24,846 nt of DNA, taken from CAYFXA01 sp964347135. GTDB lineage: Bacteria; Patescibacteriota; Microgenomatia; PFEM01; JAHIFH01. Position 1 is the stretch's first letter; each line of letters starts with the position of its first letter. Shown piece by piece: positions 7,652 to 15,623 of this stretch. The notes below the pieces were generated by a model. It was not told the DNA's origin, ran no database searches, and saw only the letters and a list, made by a program, of their open reading frames with translations. The position numbers and the translations under genes were made by a program. The stretch lies in NCBI GenBank assembly GCA_964347135.1, contig CAYFXA010000014.1, forward strand, positions 1-24,846, read 5' to 3'.

Positions 7652-8332
7652 TTATTTGACCTTGTACTTGCCTTTCTTTTTATCGGAAACCATCTTGCCT
7701 TCATCCAATTCAATTACCCGCTCTTTCATGGAATTAACGATTTCAAAATTATGAGTGGCCATAATCACGGTTTTACCCATCTTGTTCACTTTTTGTAACA
7801 ATCTAATAATCTGCCAGGCAGTGGCCATGTCTAAATTGCCAGTTGGTTCGTCAGCAATAACAATCTCAGGTTCACCAACTACTGCTCTTGCTAAACCAGT
7901 TCGTTGCAATTCACCACCCGCTAATTGAGACGGAAAAAGATGAGCCCTTTTCTCTAGACCCACTAGTTTAAGAATTTTAGGTATTTCTTTATCAATCTCC
8001 TCTTCTCCCTTCCCCAAAACTCTTAAAGCCAAGGCAACATTTTCCCAAACGGTTCTGTCAGTAAGGAGTTTGAAGTCTTGAAAAACCACGCCGATATTGC
8101 GGCGTAACTTGGGCACGTCTTTTTTCTTCATCTCAATTAAATCGTACTCACCAACTTTAATTCTTCCGGATGTTGGCAGGTATTCTCTCAGAATTAACTT
8201 GACAATCGTTGTTTTGCCAGCACCCGATGGTCCGGTAATAAAAACAAACTCCCCTGACTTAATTTCAAATGAGGCTCCCTCCAGAGCCACAATCTCACCA
8301 AATTTTTTAGTGACTTTATCAAATTTAATCAT
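7652..8332 (-). CDS. ftsE: Cell division ATP-binding protein FtsE
   Basis: ABC-type ATPase subunit of FtsEX, acting on the inner face of the membrane at the division site. The 226-residue length is usual for FtsE. Visible motifs are the family N-terminus MIKFDKVTKKF, Walker A GPSGAGKT (34-41), the Q-loop in VFQDFKLL, the signature LAGGELQRTGLARA, Walker B IVIADEPTGNLD and the switch histidine in MATHN. The Lys-rich C-terminal tail (KKKGKYKVK) is short. It is followed by ftsX and the coiled-coil M23 hydrolase. The start is 3 nt after the stop of the upstream membrane protein gene, with no separate promoter seen. Confidence 0.97.
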   Translation of the reverse strand: MIKFDKVTKKFGEIVALEGASFEIKSGEFVFITGPSGAGKTTIVKLILREYLPTSGRIKVGEYDLIEMKKKDVPKLRRNIGVVFQDFKLLTDRTVWENVALALRVLGKGEEEIDKEIPKILKLVGLEKRAHLFPSQLAGGELQRTGLARAVVGEPEIVIADEPTGNLDMATAWQIIRLLQKVNKMGKTVIMATHNFEIVNSMKERVIELDEGKMVSDKKKGKYKVK

Positions 8333-8335
8333 TCT

Positions 8336-8854
8336 TTAAACGCCTTCGGGACAGGAATCAAGCACTTTTACTCGACCGACGTCCATTAACCAGCCAGCTT
8401 GCTGACCAGCGAATGTTTCCCCCCAAACCTGAACACATTTACCTAAAAACTGATTCAAATCTAAAACTGAGCTAGTGAGATAAGCAGTTTGACTTTCACC
8501 ACCAGGACGAATTAATATGTGGGAACCCTCAATGATATCGCTGTCATTAACTTTAATTCTACCTTGGGCAGTGTCCCGAAAAACCTCCTCATCTTTAATC
8601 CCCACCTCTTTGGGACCTTGGACAACCGTAACCCCTCCGGTTAACTCTGTCATTTTTTCTTTAACCGGGGTAATGCCCCGATTGGCTAGAAAATAGCCAC
8701 TCACTACTCCAGCTAAAATAATGGCAATAATCACAAAAGCAGGAACCGCTGTTCCTTTAAAATTGAATGTTCTTGTTGGACTAGGCATTTTTCTTAACAG
8801 GCTTTCGCCCTCTTCGGTTTTTACTTCCACTTTTTGTAATGGTTGTTCTGCCAT
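8336..8854 (-). CDS. Membrane-anchored protein of unknown function with a small beta-rich outer domain
   Basis: I set the start at the ATG at 8854 because a near-perfect Shine-Dalgarno (AGGAGGTGA, 8865-8857) lies 5-6 nt before it; the reading frame stays open further upstream only by running through prfB. The 172-residue product has a polar N-terminus, one membrane helix (about 36-57) and an extracytoplasmic part. The latter ends in a strand-rich block with CVQVWGETFAG and AGWLMDVGRVKVLD, resembling small OB-like beta domains; that fold is a guess. Cys140 and Cys168 could pair. I do not recognise the family. It lies between prfB and ftsE in one operon, with gaps of 22 and 3 nt. Confidence 0.85.
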   Translation of the reverse strand: MAEQPLQKVEVKTEEGESLLRKMPSPTRTFNFKGTAVPAFVIIAIILAGVVSGYFLANRGITPVKEKMTELTGGVTVVQGPKEVGIKDEEVFRDTAQGRIKVNDSDIIEGSHILIRPGGESQTAYLTSSVLDLNQFLGKCVQVWGETFAGQQAGWLMDVGRVKVLDSCPEGV

Positions 8855-8856
8855 AA

Positions 8857-8865
8857 TCACCTCCT
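8857..8865 (-). promoter_or_regulatory. Strong Shine-Dalgarno fixing the start of the 172-aa membrane protein
   Basis: Minus-strand AGGAGGTGA is fully complementary to the usual 16S rRNA 3' tail and ends 2 nt before the ATG at 8854. It shows that this genome does use Shine-Dalgarno initiation, although many neighbouring starts lack a clear one. Confidence 0.9.
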
Positions 8866-8876
8866 CCCTTTGACAA

Positions 8877-9881
8877 CTATAGCATAGTTTTAATGGCTGC
8901 CTCAACAAACTTATCAAGATTACCATCAAGAACCGAGTCAACATCATCGGTTTCATATTTAGTCCGCAAATCTTTAACCATCTTGTAAGGATGAAGCACA
9001 TAGGAGCGAATTTGGGTTCCCCAGGCGGCTTGAGTTCGGCCACCCTTAAGCCTTGTTTCTTCTTCTTGCCTTTTCTTTTCTTCTTTCTCCCAAAGTTTAG
9101 AGCGAAGAATCTCCATTGCCCTTTGGCGATTTTGCTCTTGATGGCGTTGGGATTGGCAGGTAACCGTTGTTCCTGTGGGTTTATGTTTGAGCCTGACAGC
9201 GGTTGCCACTTTGTTAACGTATTGACCTCCTGGTCCTGAAGAACGAAAAGTTTGGAGTTCAAGATCATCCTCTTTAATGTCAACTTCCGTGGCCGGTAAA
9301 ATTGGCAACACCTCAACTAAAGCAAAAGAGGTCTGTCGGAGTTTATCAGCGTTAAAAGGAGATTGACGAACTAAACGATGGGTGCCGGCTTCATGTTTTA
9401 AATGTCCATAAACATAAGAATCAGCCACAGTCATGGTGGCGCTCTTAATCCCTGCTTCTTCTCCATGGGTTAAATCGGTTATCTCGTACTGCCAACCTTT
9501 TTTTTCAAAATATTTTAAATACATTCGTTCAAGCATTTCCGCCCAATCCATGGCTTCAACCCCTCCTTGGCCAGCGTGAATGGAAAAAATAATATTGGAA
9601 TGGTCATACTTCCCCGAAAAAAAAGTTTTTGTTTCTAACTTGTCAAGTTTCTTTTCTAACTCCTTTTCCTTTCCCTCCTTCAAAAGCTTCTCCAAATTCT
9701 CCACTTCCTCAATTTCTTTTTGTAATCCTGCCATTTTTTTCATTTTGGCAGAAGCCCTTTCATGGTCTTGCCAAAAATCAGGTTTAGCCGATTCAACCTC
9801 TATTTTCTTGATTTGTTTTCTTACATCATCAGGATTAAGTTTTTGTTTTAATGCCTTAATCCTTTTTTTTGGGTCTGACAT
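8877..9881 (-). CDS. prfB: Peptide chain release factor 2 (RF2)
   Basis: RF2 recognises UAA and UGA stops and triggers peptidyl-tRNA hydrolysis on the ribosome. The tripeptide anticodon SPF (174-176, in VRQSPFNADK), the catalytic GGQ (218-220, in SSGPGGQYVNK) and the TVADSYVYG region are clear. I chose the ATG at 9881 (334 residues), which has GAGG 6 nt upstream and lies 1 nt after the preceding stop; a GTG at 9893 would add four residues. The N-terminal helical region is read in one frame, so the programmed +1 frameshift found in many bacterial prfB genes is absent. The presence of RF2 argues that UGA is a stop in this organism, not reassigned as in some CPR lineages. Confidence 0.97.
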   Translation of the reverse strand: MSDPKKRIKALKQKLNPDDVRKQIKKIEVESAKPDFWQDHERASAKMKKMAGLQKEIEEVENLEKLLKEGKEKELEKKLDKLETKTFFSGKYDHSNIIFSIHAGQGGVEAMDWAEMLERMYLKYFEKKGWQYEITDLTHGEEAGIKSATMTVADSYVYGHLKHEAGTHRLVRQSPFNADKLRQTSFALVEVLPILPATEVDIKEDDLELQTFRSSGPGGQYVNKVATAVRLKHKPTGTTVTCQSQRHQEQNRQRAMEILRSKLWEKEEKKRQEEETRLKGGRTQAAWGTQIRSYVLHPYKMVKDLRTKYETDDVDSVLDGNLDKFVEAAIKTML

Positions 9882-9882
9882 A

Positions 9883-10275
9883 CTATTCCTCACTTAAAAT
9901 TCCCTCACAAAATTCTTTGCGGATTTGTTTTTTGGTGGCTTCCAATTGGTCTTGGGGCAGAGCTTTAAGAGCTTTGATTAGGGCCTCGGTCAAATCCTCA
10001 ATATCCTTTACAGGTTTTTCAATTGGCTCGGGTTCTTGGGCCGTTTCTTCTTGATGCTCCTCGATTGCTAAATCAGGTGCTCCTGGCAAAAACATAACTG
10101 CCTTGCCCAAAACCTGCTCCCCCAAATTCTCCACTTTTTCTTTAATTGATAGTTGAGGTAAACCAGTCGCCTCGCCAGCTGATTGACCTTGCCAATCCAC
10201 CAATGACTTAACAAGAACAACAACCCCTAAAGCAATTAAGATAATAATAAAAATCCTAATCAATCTTTCTTTCAT
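9883..10275 (-). CDS. Small membrane-anchored protein of unknown function
   Basis: The 130-residue protein begins MKERLIRIFIIILIALGVVVLV, a positively charged start with one membrane helix (about 6-23), either an anchor or an uncleaved signal. The remainder is acidic and polar: a Glu/Pro-rich stretch (about 73-90) and a helical C-terminus (about 90-130) with one cysteine. I do not recognise a family. It is the first gene of the long minus-strand operon, with AGAAGG as a possible Shine-Dalgarno and prfB starting 1 nt after its stop. Confidence 0.8.
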   Translation of the reverse strand: MKERLIRIFIIILIALGVVVLVKSLVDWQGQSAGEATGLPQLSIKEKVENLGEQVLGKAVMFLPGAPDLAIEEHQEETAQEPEPIEKPVKDIEDLTEALIKALKALPQDQLEATKKQIRKEFCEGILSEE

Positions 10276-10287
10276 ACTAGCCTTCTA

Positions 10288-10296
10288 ATTTTACCA
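10288..10296 (-). promoter_or_regulatory. Candidate extended -10 promoter of the prfB-ftsEX-tsaE-sortase operon
   Basis: Minus-strand TGGTAAAAT (TGn plus TAAAAT) lies about 13-20 nt before the ATG at 10275 in the divergent intergenic region. No good -35 box is found at 16-18 bp, consistent with an extended -10 promoter. It is the only plausible start point seen for the ten-gene operon. Confidence 0.5.
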
Positions 10297-10317
10297 CACT
10301 TAAAAATAAAAACCCCT

Positions 10318-10347
10318 TTGCAACAAAACCGTCCAAATTGATATATT
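10318..10347 (+). promoter_or_regulatory. Promoter of the 1466-aa protein gene
   Basis: Plus-strand TTGCAA (10318-10323) and TATATT (10342-10347) are separated by 18 bp, with the ATG only 15 nt after the -10 box. Transcription would start about 8 nt before the ATG, leaving no room for a Shine-Dalgarno, so the mRNA is probably near-leaderless. Confidence 0.6.
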
Positions 10348-10361
10348 AGACATAGCCTGTT

Positions 10362-13300
10362 ATGGAAGATAATAAAGAAGAACTAGGCTTGCCTCAGGGA
10401 GAAACAGAGATTCAAAAGCCTGTTGTTGTAGAAGAAAAGCCAAAAGAACATAAGAGACACCCTTTATCAAACAGGTTGAGTGAAATCAAATCTGATTTAG
10501 AAGCTAGACAACAAAGGATATCTTTATTAATCGAAACTGTTTTCGCTCCTGAAGAAGAAAAAGAAATCCCAACACCTCCTGTTTCTCATGAAGAATTGAT
10601 GTCTATTCATCAGCAACTTATCAAAGATAAATCCCTATCTCCAAGAGACTTTTTAAGCCGAGGTGTTAAAGTAGCCAGAAAATCAGATAAATTGGCAAGA
10701 ACAACTTCAGAAGAAATTGACAACATCACGGATCAGCACAGACAAAAAAAATATGAATTACAAAGATTAAAACCAAAAAGAAGGTCAGGTTTAAAAAGAG
10801 TTTTAACTCCGATTGAAAATCTTCGTTTATCAAGAAGGAAAAAACAACTTGAACAAGAAATAGCTAGATTAAACGCTAGAGAAATTTGGCAAAAAAATAC
10901 TCTTGAAACAGCTCGCTCGGTCAAAGAGTCTATTCGTCAAAAACAAGAGGAAAGATTAACAACTTTAATTGAGGCAGAAATTATGCCTATAAGAGAAAAG
11001 CTAGTTGAGTTTATTGATCAAGTGACAAGCGACCCTGTTTTTCTCTCAGAAATACAAAGTCATTATATCAGCGAAACAATTGCCCCTTCTATTGATAAAC
11101 TTGTTGCTAACGGAAGAATTAAGAAAAAAGACGCTCGGGAATTTTATTCAGCCCTTGAAAATTTCCTGGTTCATCGAGATGAACCTGAAGAAGGAAACAA
11201 AGAAAGATTACTAGAGTTTTTTAGCGAACGAGGCTTTCAGAGTATAAGAGATGATTGCGAACTCCTTCTAACTCAACAAGATGAGCATCGGCTAAAAAGA
11301 CTTGCTTCCCATGTTATTGGTAATAATCTTACATCTTTTCAGCAGGAAGTAGTAAAGCAACACATGGGTATAGATTTTGCCCTTTGGAATATTAATCCCC
11401 TTTTTAACAAAGTACGTTATGGTGAAGGCTATGAAGATAATTTTGAACAAATGAATATGGAAAGTTTTCTCTCAGACCGCAGAAATCTTAAACTTTGGAG
11501 AGCTTTAAAAAAATCAGAATCTATCAACACCACTTTTGGAGAAGAAATAAGTGAATTAGATGACAAAATTTATACGACTGTACTTACAAAATCTCTCACT
11601 GATGCGCATGGTAATTATATAGATGCTTTAGCATACTATCCTACACCCGAAGCAATTAGAAATCTTGTTCTCCTTGCTTCGGCAGACTATGGAAATTACC
11701 GAACAGTCCATGCAAACTGGACTCTAACAAAACTTGCTAAAAAAGAAGATTGGTCTGACTTGCTTAGTGAAGCAGAAAAAACATACCCTCAATTAGCAAG
11801 ACTACGACCAACCTTAGAAAACTGGAGTTTTGTCGATTATTTATCTCATCCAGAAATAAGAAGTTTAATCACAGATCTTTCTCTTTCGATCCTTAACGAA
11901 GAAGAGGATGGCGACTTAATTACTCTTGCCCGCGAATCATTACCAAATAGTTTGCTTTTAACTAGATTAACTGAAAAAGGATTTATTTCTGAACAGCAAG
12001 CAGATATTTTAAGAGAAGTCAGTGAGATAGTTACTGATATCCATAAAGAATTAAGGGAAAAGCCCTTCAAAGAAACTTGGAAAGAGGTTTGGGTTGAAGA
12101 ATACTTTTTTTTAAATGCTATTAGAAAAAATTCTTTATCTATCATTACAAATGAAAAGCCTGATCTAGAATCAGCAAAACAGATAATGGCTTTAGAAAAT
12201 TTAGCAATTCTTGCTCAAGCAATCAAGGAAAATCGAGAAAATAATTCAATCCTGAAATATCTCACCTCTAGAGAGATTGTCAATTTAACACAACAAAATA
12301 TTTCAAGGGAACAAATTAAACTTCTTACCGAAGCTTTTGAATATCTCCCTAATCTTTTAGAAAACGATAAATTAAGAGAACTGCTGGCAGAAAATTACGA
12401 ACAATTTTTAAATGAAAAAGGACTTGAATTTTTAAGAAACATGACGGAAAAATATCAAGGCTTAGAAGATCAATTAATAATTGTTTCAAAACTAGTCGCC
12501 GAACAAAGATTAAGTCAAACCAGAGCTCTAGAACTACCAGAGAAAATTAAAGATCTTCTGGAAAGTGAAGATTTTCAATTAGCATCTAAATTTGCTGAAA
12601 TACTACTAATTGACAACGAACAAGTCGTCTTTTTTAGAAAATCACTAGAAAAATACGAAGGTCTTAGAGACCATCTCGAGGAGGCTTTAGATGCCATAAG
12701 TAAAGGAGAGATTTCAAAAGAAATTGTTCTTCAATTTCCGGATCATGCACCATTGTTAATGGATAAAAATTGGTTAGCCACAGCAAGATTTATTTTTCAT
12801 CATGGAAACGAACTTATAAAAGATGCTTCTGATATAAAATTTCTTAATCGTCTTGCCGGTGAATATGGGAATACGGCTCAATCCTTAATAGAAGGATATC
12901 TGAAATGTCTTACTGAAGAAACAATCTCAACAAATGATAAACAGCTTGTGCTTAATTTTCTTCAACAAATTAGGGTAATTTCACCCACTATCTTAGGAGG
13001 TTATAAAGAAGCAATTAATACAGGAAAAGAGTCTATTTACATTGCTGGTCTTAAATCAATCGCCGAGAAAATGACAGGAGCAGAACTAATTACTGACGAA
13101 GAAAGAAATAATCCTTATTTCCAAGACCTTCTCCGGCATGTTTATCCAAACAATGCAGGCAATTGGACTTCTTATGAAAACAATGATGGCTGTCAAGATA
13201 GAGGTCAAGATTTAACTCAATTTAAGATAGAGCCTAGATACATAATCGATCTCTTGTCTGCAAGTGAAATAAAAATAAGAAAAGGGGAAGTAATGGATGC

Positions 13301-14762
13301 TGAAGGGGTTGAAAATTTAAAAGATCAAATCCTTTCATTATTCAGAGAAACCGAACAGTATGGTTTTGATAAAACAAGAATGTTGGAAGAATTAAATGCC
13401 GATTTAGACACAAAAGTAAAAGGAATTGTGGAAGCAGGAGGATTTCAGGGTATTGATCTCGAAACAATTAATACTATTGAGGAAAAAATGTTCTTATTGC
13501 TAGCCGATTCTGTTTACGGAACCGAATCAATTAATGATACTGAGCTCAAAGATCTTCTAATTAAATACGAATTTGCTACTTTTGAAGATATCAGGGATTA
13601 CGTTGCTGGAACGAGTGATAGAATAAGCCGTGCTAATAATCAAGACTATGCTCTTCTTTGTGAACTTCATACTTTCTACAGTGATAGAATTAAGGAAGTA
13701 AATCGCAGACTCGCACAAACTGCTTCGAAAAACCCTTCAATTAACGCTGCCATGTCTCGCTATTTCGAAAAACTAACTCGGGACACACTAGAAGCACAAA
13801 ACCTGGAAAGAATTCACAGATTACAAATAGATCGCCTCGGTTCTTCTGACAGTTTTGTTAAACAAATCGGTAAAGCTTTAGTAAGAAAAACGGGTAGGAA
13901 ATACACACCCCAACAAATTAGAAGAATCATCAAACTCTACGAAACTTTTACCGGCGGTTTAAGAGAAAAAACAACAACTTCAGAAAAACCAAGAACTCGT
14001 GCTTTTTACGGCCAACTCAAAACACAAAGAGAAAGAACGATACAAACTGTTAAAGAATTAACGGGTATCGAATTGACTCCAGAAGATATTCACTTAGATG
14101 AAATTAACGTCCAAGAATTATTAGAAACACAGCAGAACATTGTAAAAGGAGAATACGGTGAAAAACAATTTGCTGCCTATACAATTCAAAGATTTATTGA
14201 TTTATTTGGAGAAGAAAAAGATAAAATTGAAGAAGAATTAGGCAAATTTGAATCTACTTCGGGACAAAAAAGAGAAAGACTTTTTGGTTACATAACTAAA
14301 AGTAAGGAAAGCGCTAACGCTCGAATGACTGGCGGCGTTTGTGTAGCTGGAGATGAAAAACAATGGGATTTACCAAACTATTTTCAAATGGTTTTTCAAG
14401 ACCCAGATAATTATCGCTGTCAAGGTTTAATTTTAATGCATCACTTTACAGAAGACGGAAAAAGAATACTCAATCTTTCTTTAAACCCCTCTAGCACCTA
14501 TCTTTATTCTGTTGATGAGTCTGCCATGTTTGAAGGCGTTATTAAAAGTTTAGGGCAATTTGCCTCAAATAATAATTTTGACATAATTACTGTTTCCACT
14601 AGCCCCACGATAAGAACTAACAGAGGCGGAGAATTTCAAAAAGCGATTGACGAAAGAATTGCAAAGGCAAATGAAAAATTTAAACTTAGTAAACCGCAGA
14701 CATTCTCTTATAGACCCAGTTATGTCTTGCAAAATCTGGAAGTTATATGGAGAAGAAAATAG
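10362..14762 (+). CDS. Giant soluble helical protein of unknown function (1466 aa)
   Basis: This is the only plus-strand gene in the window. The product has no signal peptide or membrane helix and appears cytoplasmic. Residues 1-60 are charged and low-complexity; about 100-220 are strongly basic and coiled-coil-like; about 220-1300 are mostly Glu/Lys/Leu-rich helical sequence with no motif I recognise and no P-loop or nuclease signature. Residues about 1320-1466 differ, with alternating strands and helices: GGVCVAGDEKQWDLPNYF, QGLILMHHFTEDGKRILNL, NPSSTYLYSVDESAMFEGV, NFDIITVS. The order of strands and helix recalls a GNAT-like fold, but the acetyl-CoA loop (Q/RxxGxG/A) is not visible, so this is a weak guess. 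Codons are AT-rich (AGA arginine, AAA, GAA). The ATG at 10362 follows a promoter with almost no leader. Oversized proteins of unknown role are known in CPR genomes. Confidence 0.93.
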   Translation: MEDNKEELGLPQGETEIQKPVVVEEKPKEHKRHPLSNRLSEIKSDLEARQQRISLLIETVFAPEEEKEIPTPPVSHEELMSIHQQLIKDKSLSPRDFLSRGVKVARKSDKLARTTSEEIDNITDQHRQKKYELQRLKPKRRSGLKRVLTPIENLRLSRRKKQLEQEIARLNAREIWQKNTLETARSVKESIRQKQEERLTTLIEAEIMPIREKLVEFIDQVTSDPVFLSEIQSHYISETIAPSIDKLVANGRIKKKDAREFYSALENFLVHRDEPEEGNKERLLEFFSERGFQSIRDDCELLLTQQDEHRLKRLASHVIGNNLTSFQQEVVKQHMGIDFALWNINPLFNKVRYGEGYEDNFEQMNMESFLSDRRNLKLWRALKKSESINTTFGEEISELDDKIYTTVLTKSLTDAHGNYIDALAYYPTPEAIRNLVLLASADYGNYRTVHANWTLTKLAKKEDWSDLLSEAEKTYPQLARLRPTLENWSFVDYLSHPEIRSLITDLSLSILNEEEDGDLITLARESLPNSLLLTRLTEKGFISEQQADILREVSEIVTDIHKELREKPFKETWKEVWVEEYFFLNAIRKNSLSIITNEKPDLESAKQIMALENLAILAQAIKENRENNSILKYLTSREIVNLTQQNISREQIKLLTEAFEYLPNLLENDKLRELLAENYEQFLNEKGLEFLRNMTEKYQGLEDQLIIVSKLVAEQRLSQTRALELPEKIKDLLESEDFQLASKFAEILLIDNEQVVFFRKSLEKYEGLRDHLEEALDAISKGEISKEIVLQFPDHAPLLMDKNWLATARFIFHHGNELIKDASDIKFLNRLAGEYGNTAQSLIEGYLKCLTEETISTNDKQLVLNFLQQIRVISPTILGGYKEAINTGKESIYIAGLKSIAEKMTGAELITDEERNNPYFQDLLRHVYPNNAGNWTSYENNDGCQDRGQDLTQFKIEPRYIIDLLSASEIKIRKGEVMDAEGVENLKDQILSLFRETEQYGFDKTRMLEELNADLDTKVKGIVEAGGFQGIDLETINTIEEKMFLLLADSVYGTESINDTELKDLLIKYEFATFEDIRDYVAGTSDRISRANNQDYALLCELHTFYSDRIKEVNRRLAQTASKNPSINAAMSRYFEKLTRDTLEAQNLERIHRLQIDRLGSSDSFVKQIGKALVRKTGRKYTPQQIRRIIKLYETFTGGLREKTTTSEKPRTRAFYGQLKTQRERTIQTVKELTGIELTPEDIHLDEINVQELLETQQNIVKGEYGEKQFAAYTIQRFIDLFGEEKDKIEEELGKFESTSGQKRERLFGYITKSKESANARMTGGVCVAGDEKQWDLPNYFQMVFQDPDNYRCQGLILMHHFTEDGKRILNLSLNPSSTYLYSVDESAMFEGVIKSLGQFASNNNFDIITVSTSPTIRTNRGGEFQKAIDERIAKANEKFKLSKPQTFSYRPSYVLQNLEVIWRRK

Positions 14763-14763
14763 C

Positions 14764-14784
14764 AAAAAATCTAATTAGTTTTTT
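14764..14784. terminator. AT-rich hairpin between convergent genes, candidate bidirectional terminator
   Basis: A6 and T6 runs flank the self-complementary CTAATTAG, giving a weak hairpin with a U-rich 3' side in both directions. It sits immediately after the stop of the plus-strand giant gene and 8 nt from the stop of the minus-strand glycosyltransferase-like gene. The stem is AT-only except for one C-G pair, so termination efficiency is uncertain. Confidence 0.45.
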
Positions 14785-14791
14785 ATTTTGA

Positions 14792-15604
14792 TTACTCGCC
14801 TATTAATTCTTTAGAATACTTACCTAAAATTAACTTTTTCTTTTTCAATAATTCTTTCTTTTTCTTCAGGTCATTCCAAGTATAAAGGCCAATTTTTGGC
14901 CAGACTTCTTTTCTTCCTCTACCCTTTTTCCATTCTCTTTCTCCGTGAACAGGCTCCCGTTCTGTAATTCTTAATAAATGCTTCTCAGCATCCTGCCAGA
15001 TAAGATTACCATCGTGATTATGAACCTCTCCAAACCAATTAAAGTAATTATACATAAATGCCACTTCAATCAAGGGAATGCCCCATCTTAGATAAAAATA
15101 ATCTTTAAATTTCTCAACAAATTCTTTGTAATTCAAAGGAAAAACCCTTGATTTTTTATTCCATTCAATATCAATAACAAAGAAATCCGTTGCCAAAGTG
15201 TGAGGCTTTTCAGGAAATTTGGCAAACCAAGCACAAGTGGCAACATATTTTTTCTCTTTTTTCATTTTTTTAATTAGCCTTTCTAGAAATTTGACATTAA
15301 TCATCCAGGTATCAGCCGTGGTCACTAAACAATACCTAATTCCCAAAGATTGACTTTTTTTGGAAACCGCTTCAATGCCTGCATCAATCATGTTAGCCGC
15401 CCCCAAAAAATGACCTGGGTTCTTCATTTTTATCAGTTTATCCTCAAGATATTTCTTATAACCAAGCTTCGGCTCGCCATTAAAAGAGTGAACAAGATAA
15501 GTTCCACCAAGAACCTTGCTTTTGGAATAAAGATTTTTAGAAATCTCCTGATTAATGTAGGCGTCTGTGATTTTGTTGTAAGTATAAATTACGTGCCCAA
15601 TCAT
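14792..15604 (-). CDS. Glycosyltransferase-like (GT-A fold) protein, tentative
   Basis: The 270-residue protein has no signal peptide or membrane helix. The N-terminal half shows a GT-A-like pattern: a first strand (HVIYTYN), a second strand (KVLGGTYLVHS), GHFLGAANMIDAGIEAV (65-80), and a strand ending in an acidic motif, CLVTTADTW (92-100), where many GT-A enzymes have DxD. Asp98 would be the metal or sugar-nucleotide contact. Further on, ATDFFVIDIEW and a Trp/Tyr/His-rich region (about 170-215) resemble acceptor-side segments. The tail is very Lys-rich. The assignment rests on pattern only; the true activity, if any, is unknown. It starts 19 nt after the secA stop and may have its own -10 box. 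Confidence 0.5.
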   Translation of the reverse strand: MIGHVIYTYNKITDAYINQEISKNLYSKSKVLGGTYLVHSFNGEPKLGYKKYLEDKLIKMKNPGHFLGAANMIDAGIEAVSKKSQSLGIRYCLVTTADTWMINVKFLERLIKKMKKEKKYVATCAWFAKFPEKPHTLATDFFVIDIEWNKKSRVFPLNYKEFVEKFKDYFYLRWGIPLIEVAFMYNYFNWFGEVHNHDGNLIWQDAEKHLLRITEREPVHGEREWKKGRGRKEVWPKIGLYTWNDLKKKKELLKKKKLILGKYSKELIGE

Positions 15605-15615
15605 GGTTTGTTTAG

Positions 15616-15621
15616 ATTATA
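15616..15621 (-). promoter_or_regulatory. TATAAT box upstream of the glycosyltransferase-like gene
   Basis: A perfect minus-strand TATAAT ends 11 nt before the ATG at 15604, just after the secA stop codon. A 6-bp hairpin (CTATCC/GGATAG, 15642-15624) covers the secA stop immediately upstream. No convincing -35 box is found. Confidence 0.45.
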
Positions 15622-15623
15622 GT

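Noticed and set aside
8855..9316. Upstream extension of the 172-aa membrane protein to a start at 9316
   Set aside because: The extra 154 residues are an out-of-frame reading of prfB, and the ATG at 8854 has a near-perfect Shine-Dalgarno.
8877..9893. Programmed +1 frameshift in prfB
   Set aside because: The N-terminal helical region is continuous with the rest in one frame; no in-frame TGA slip site is present.
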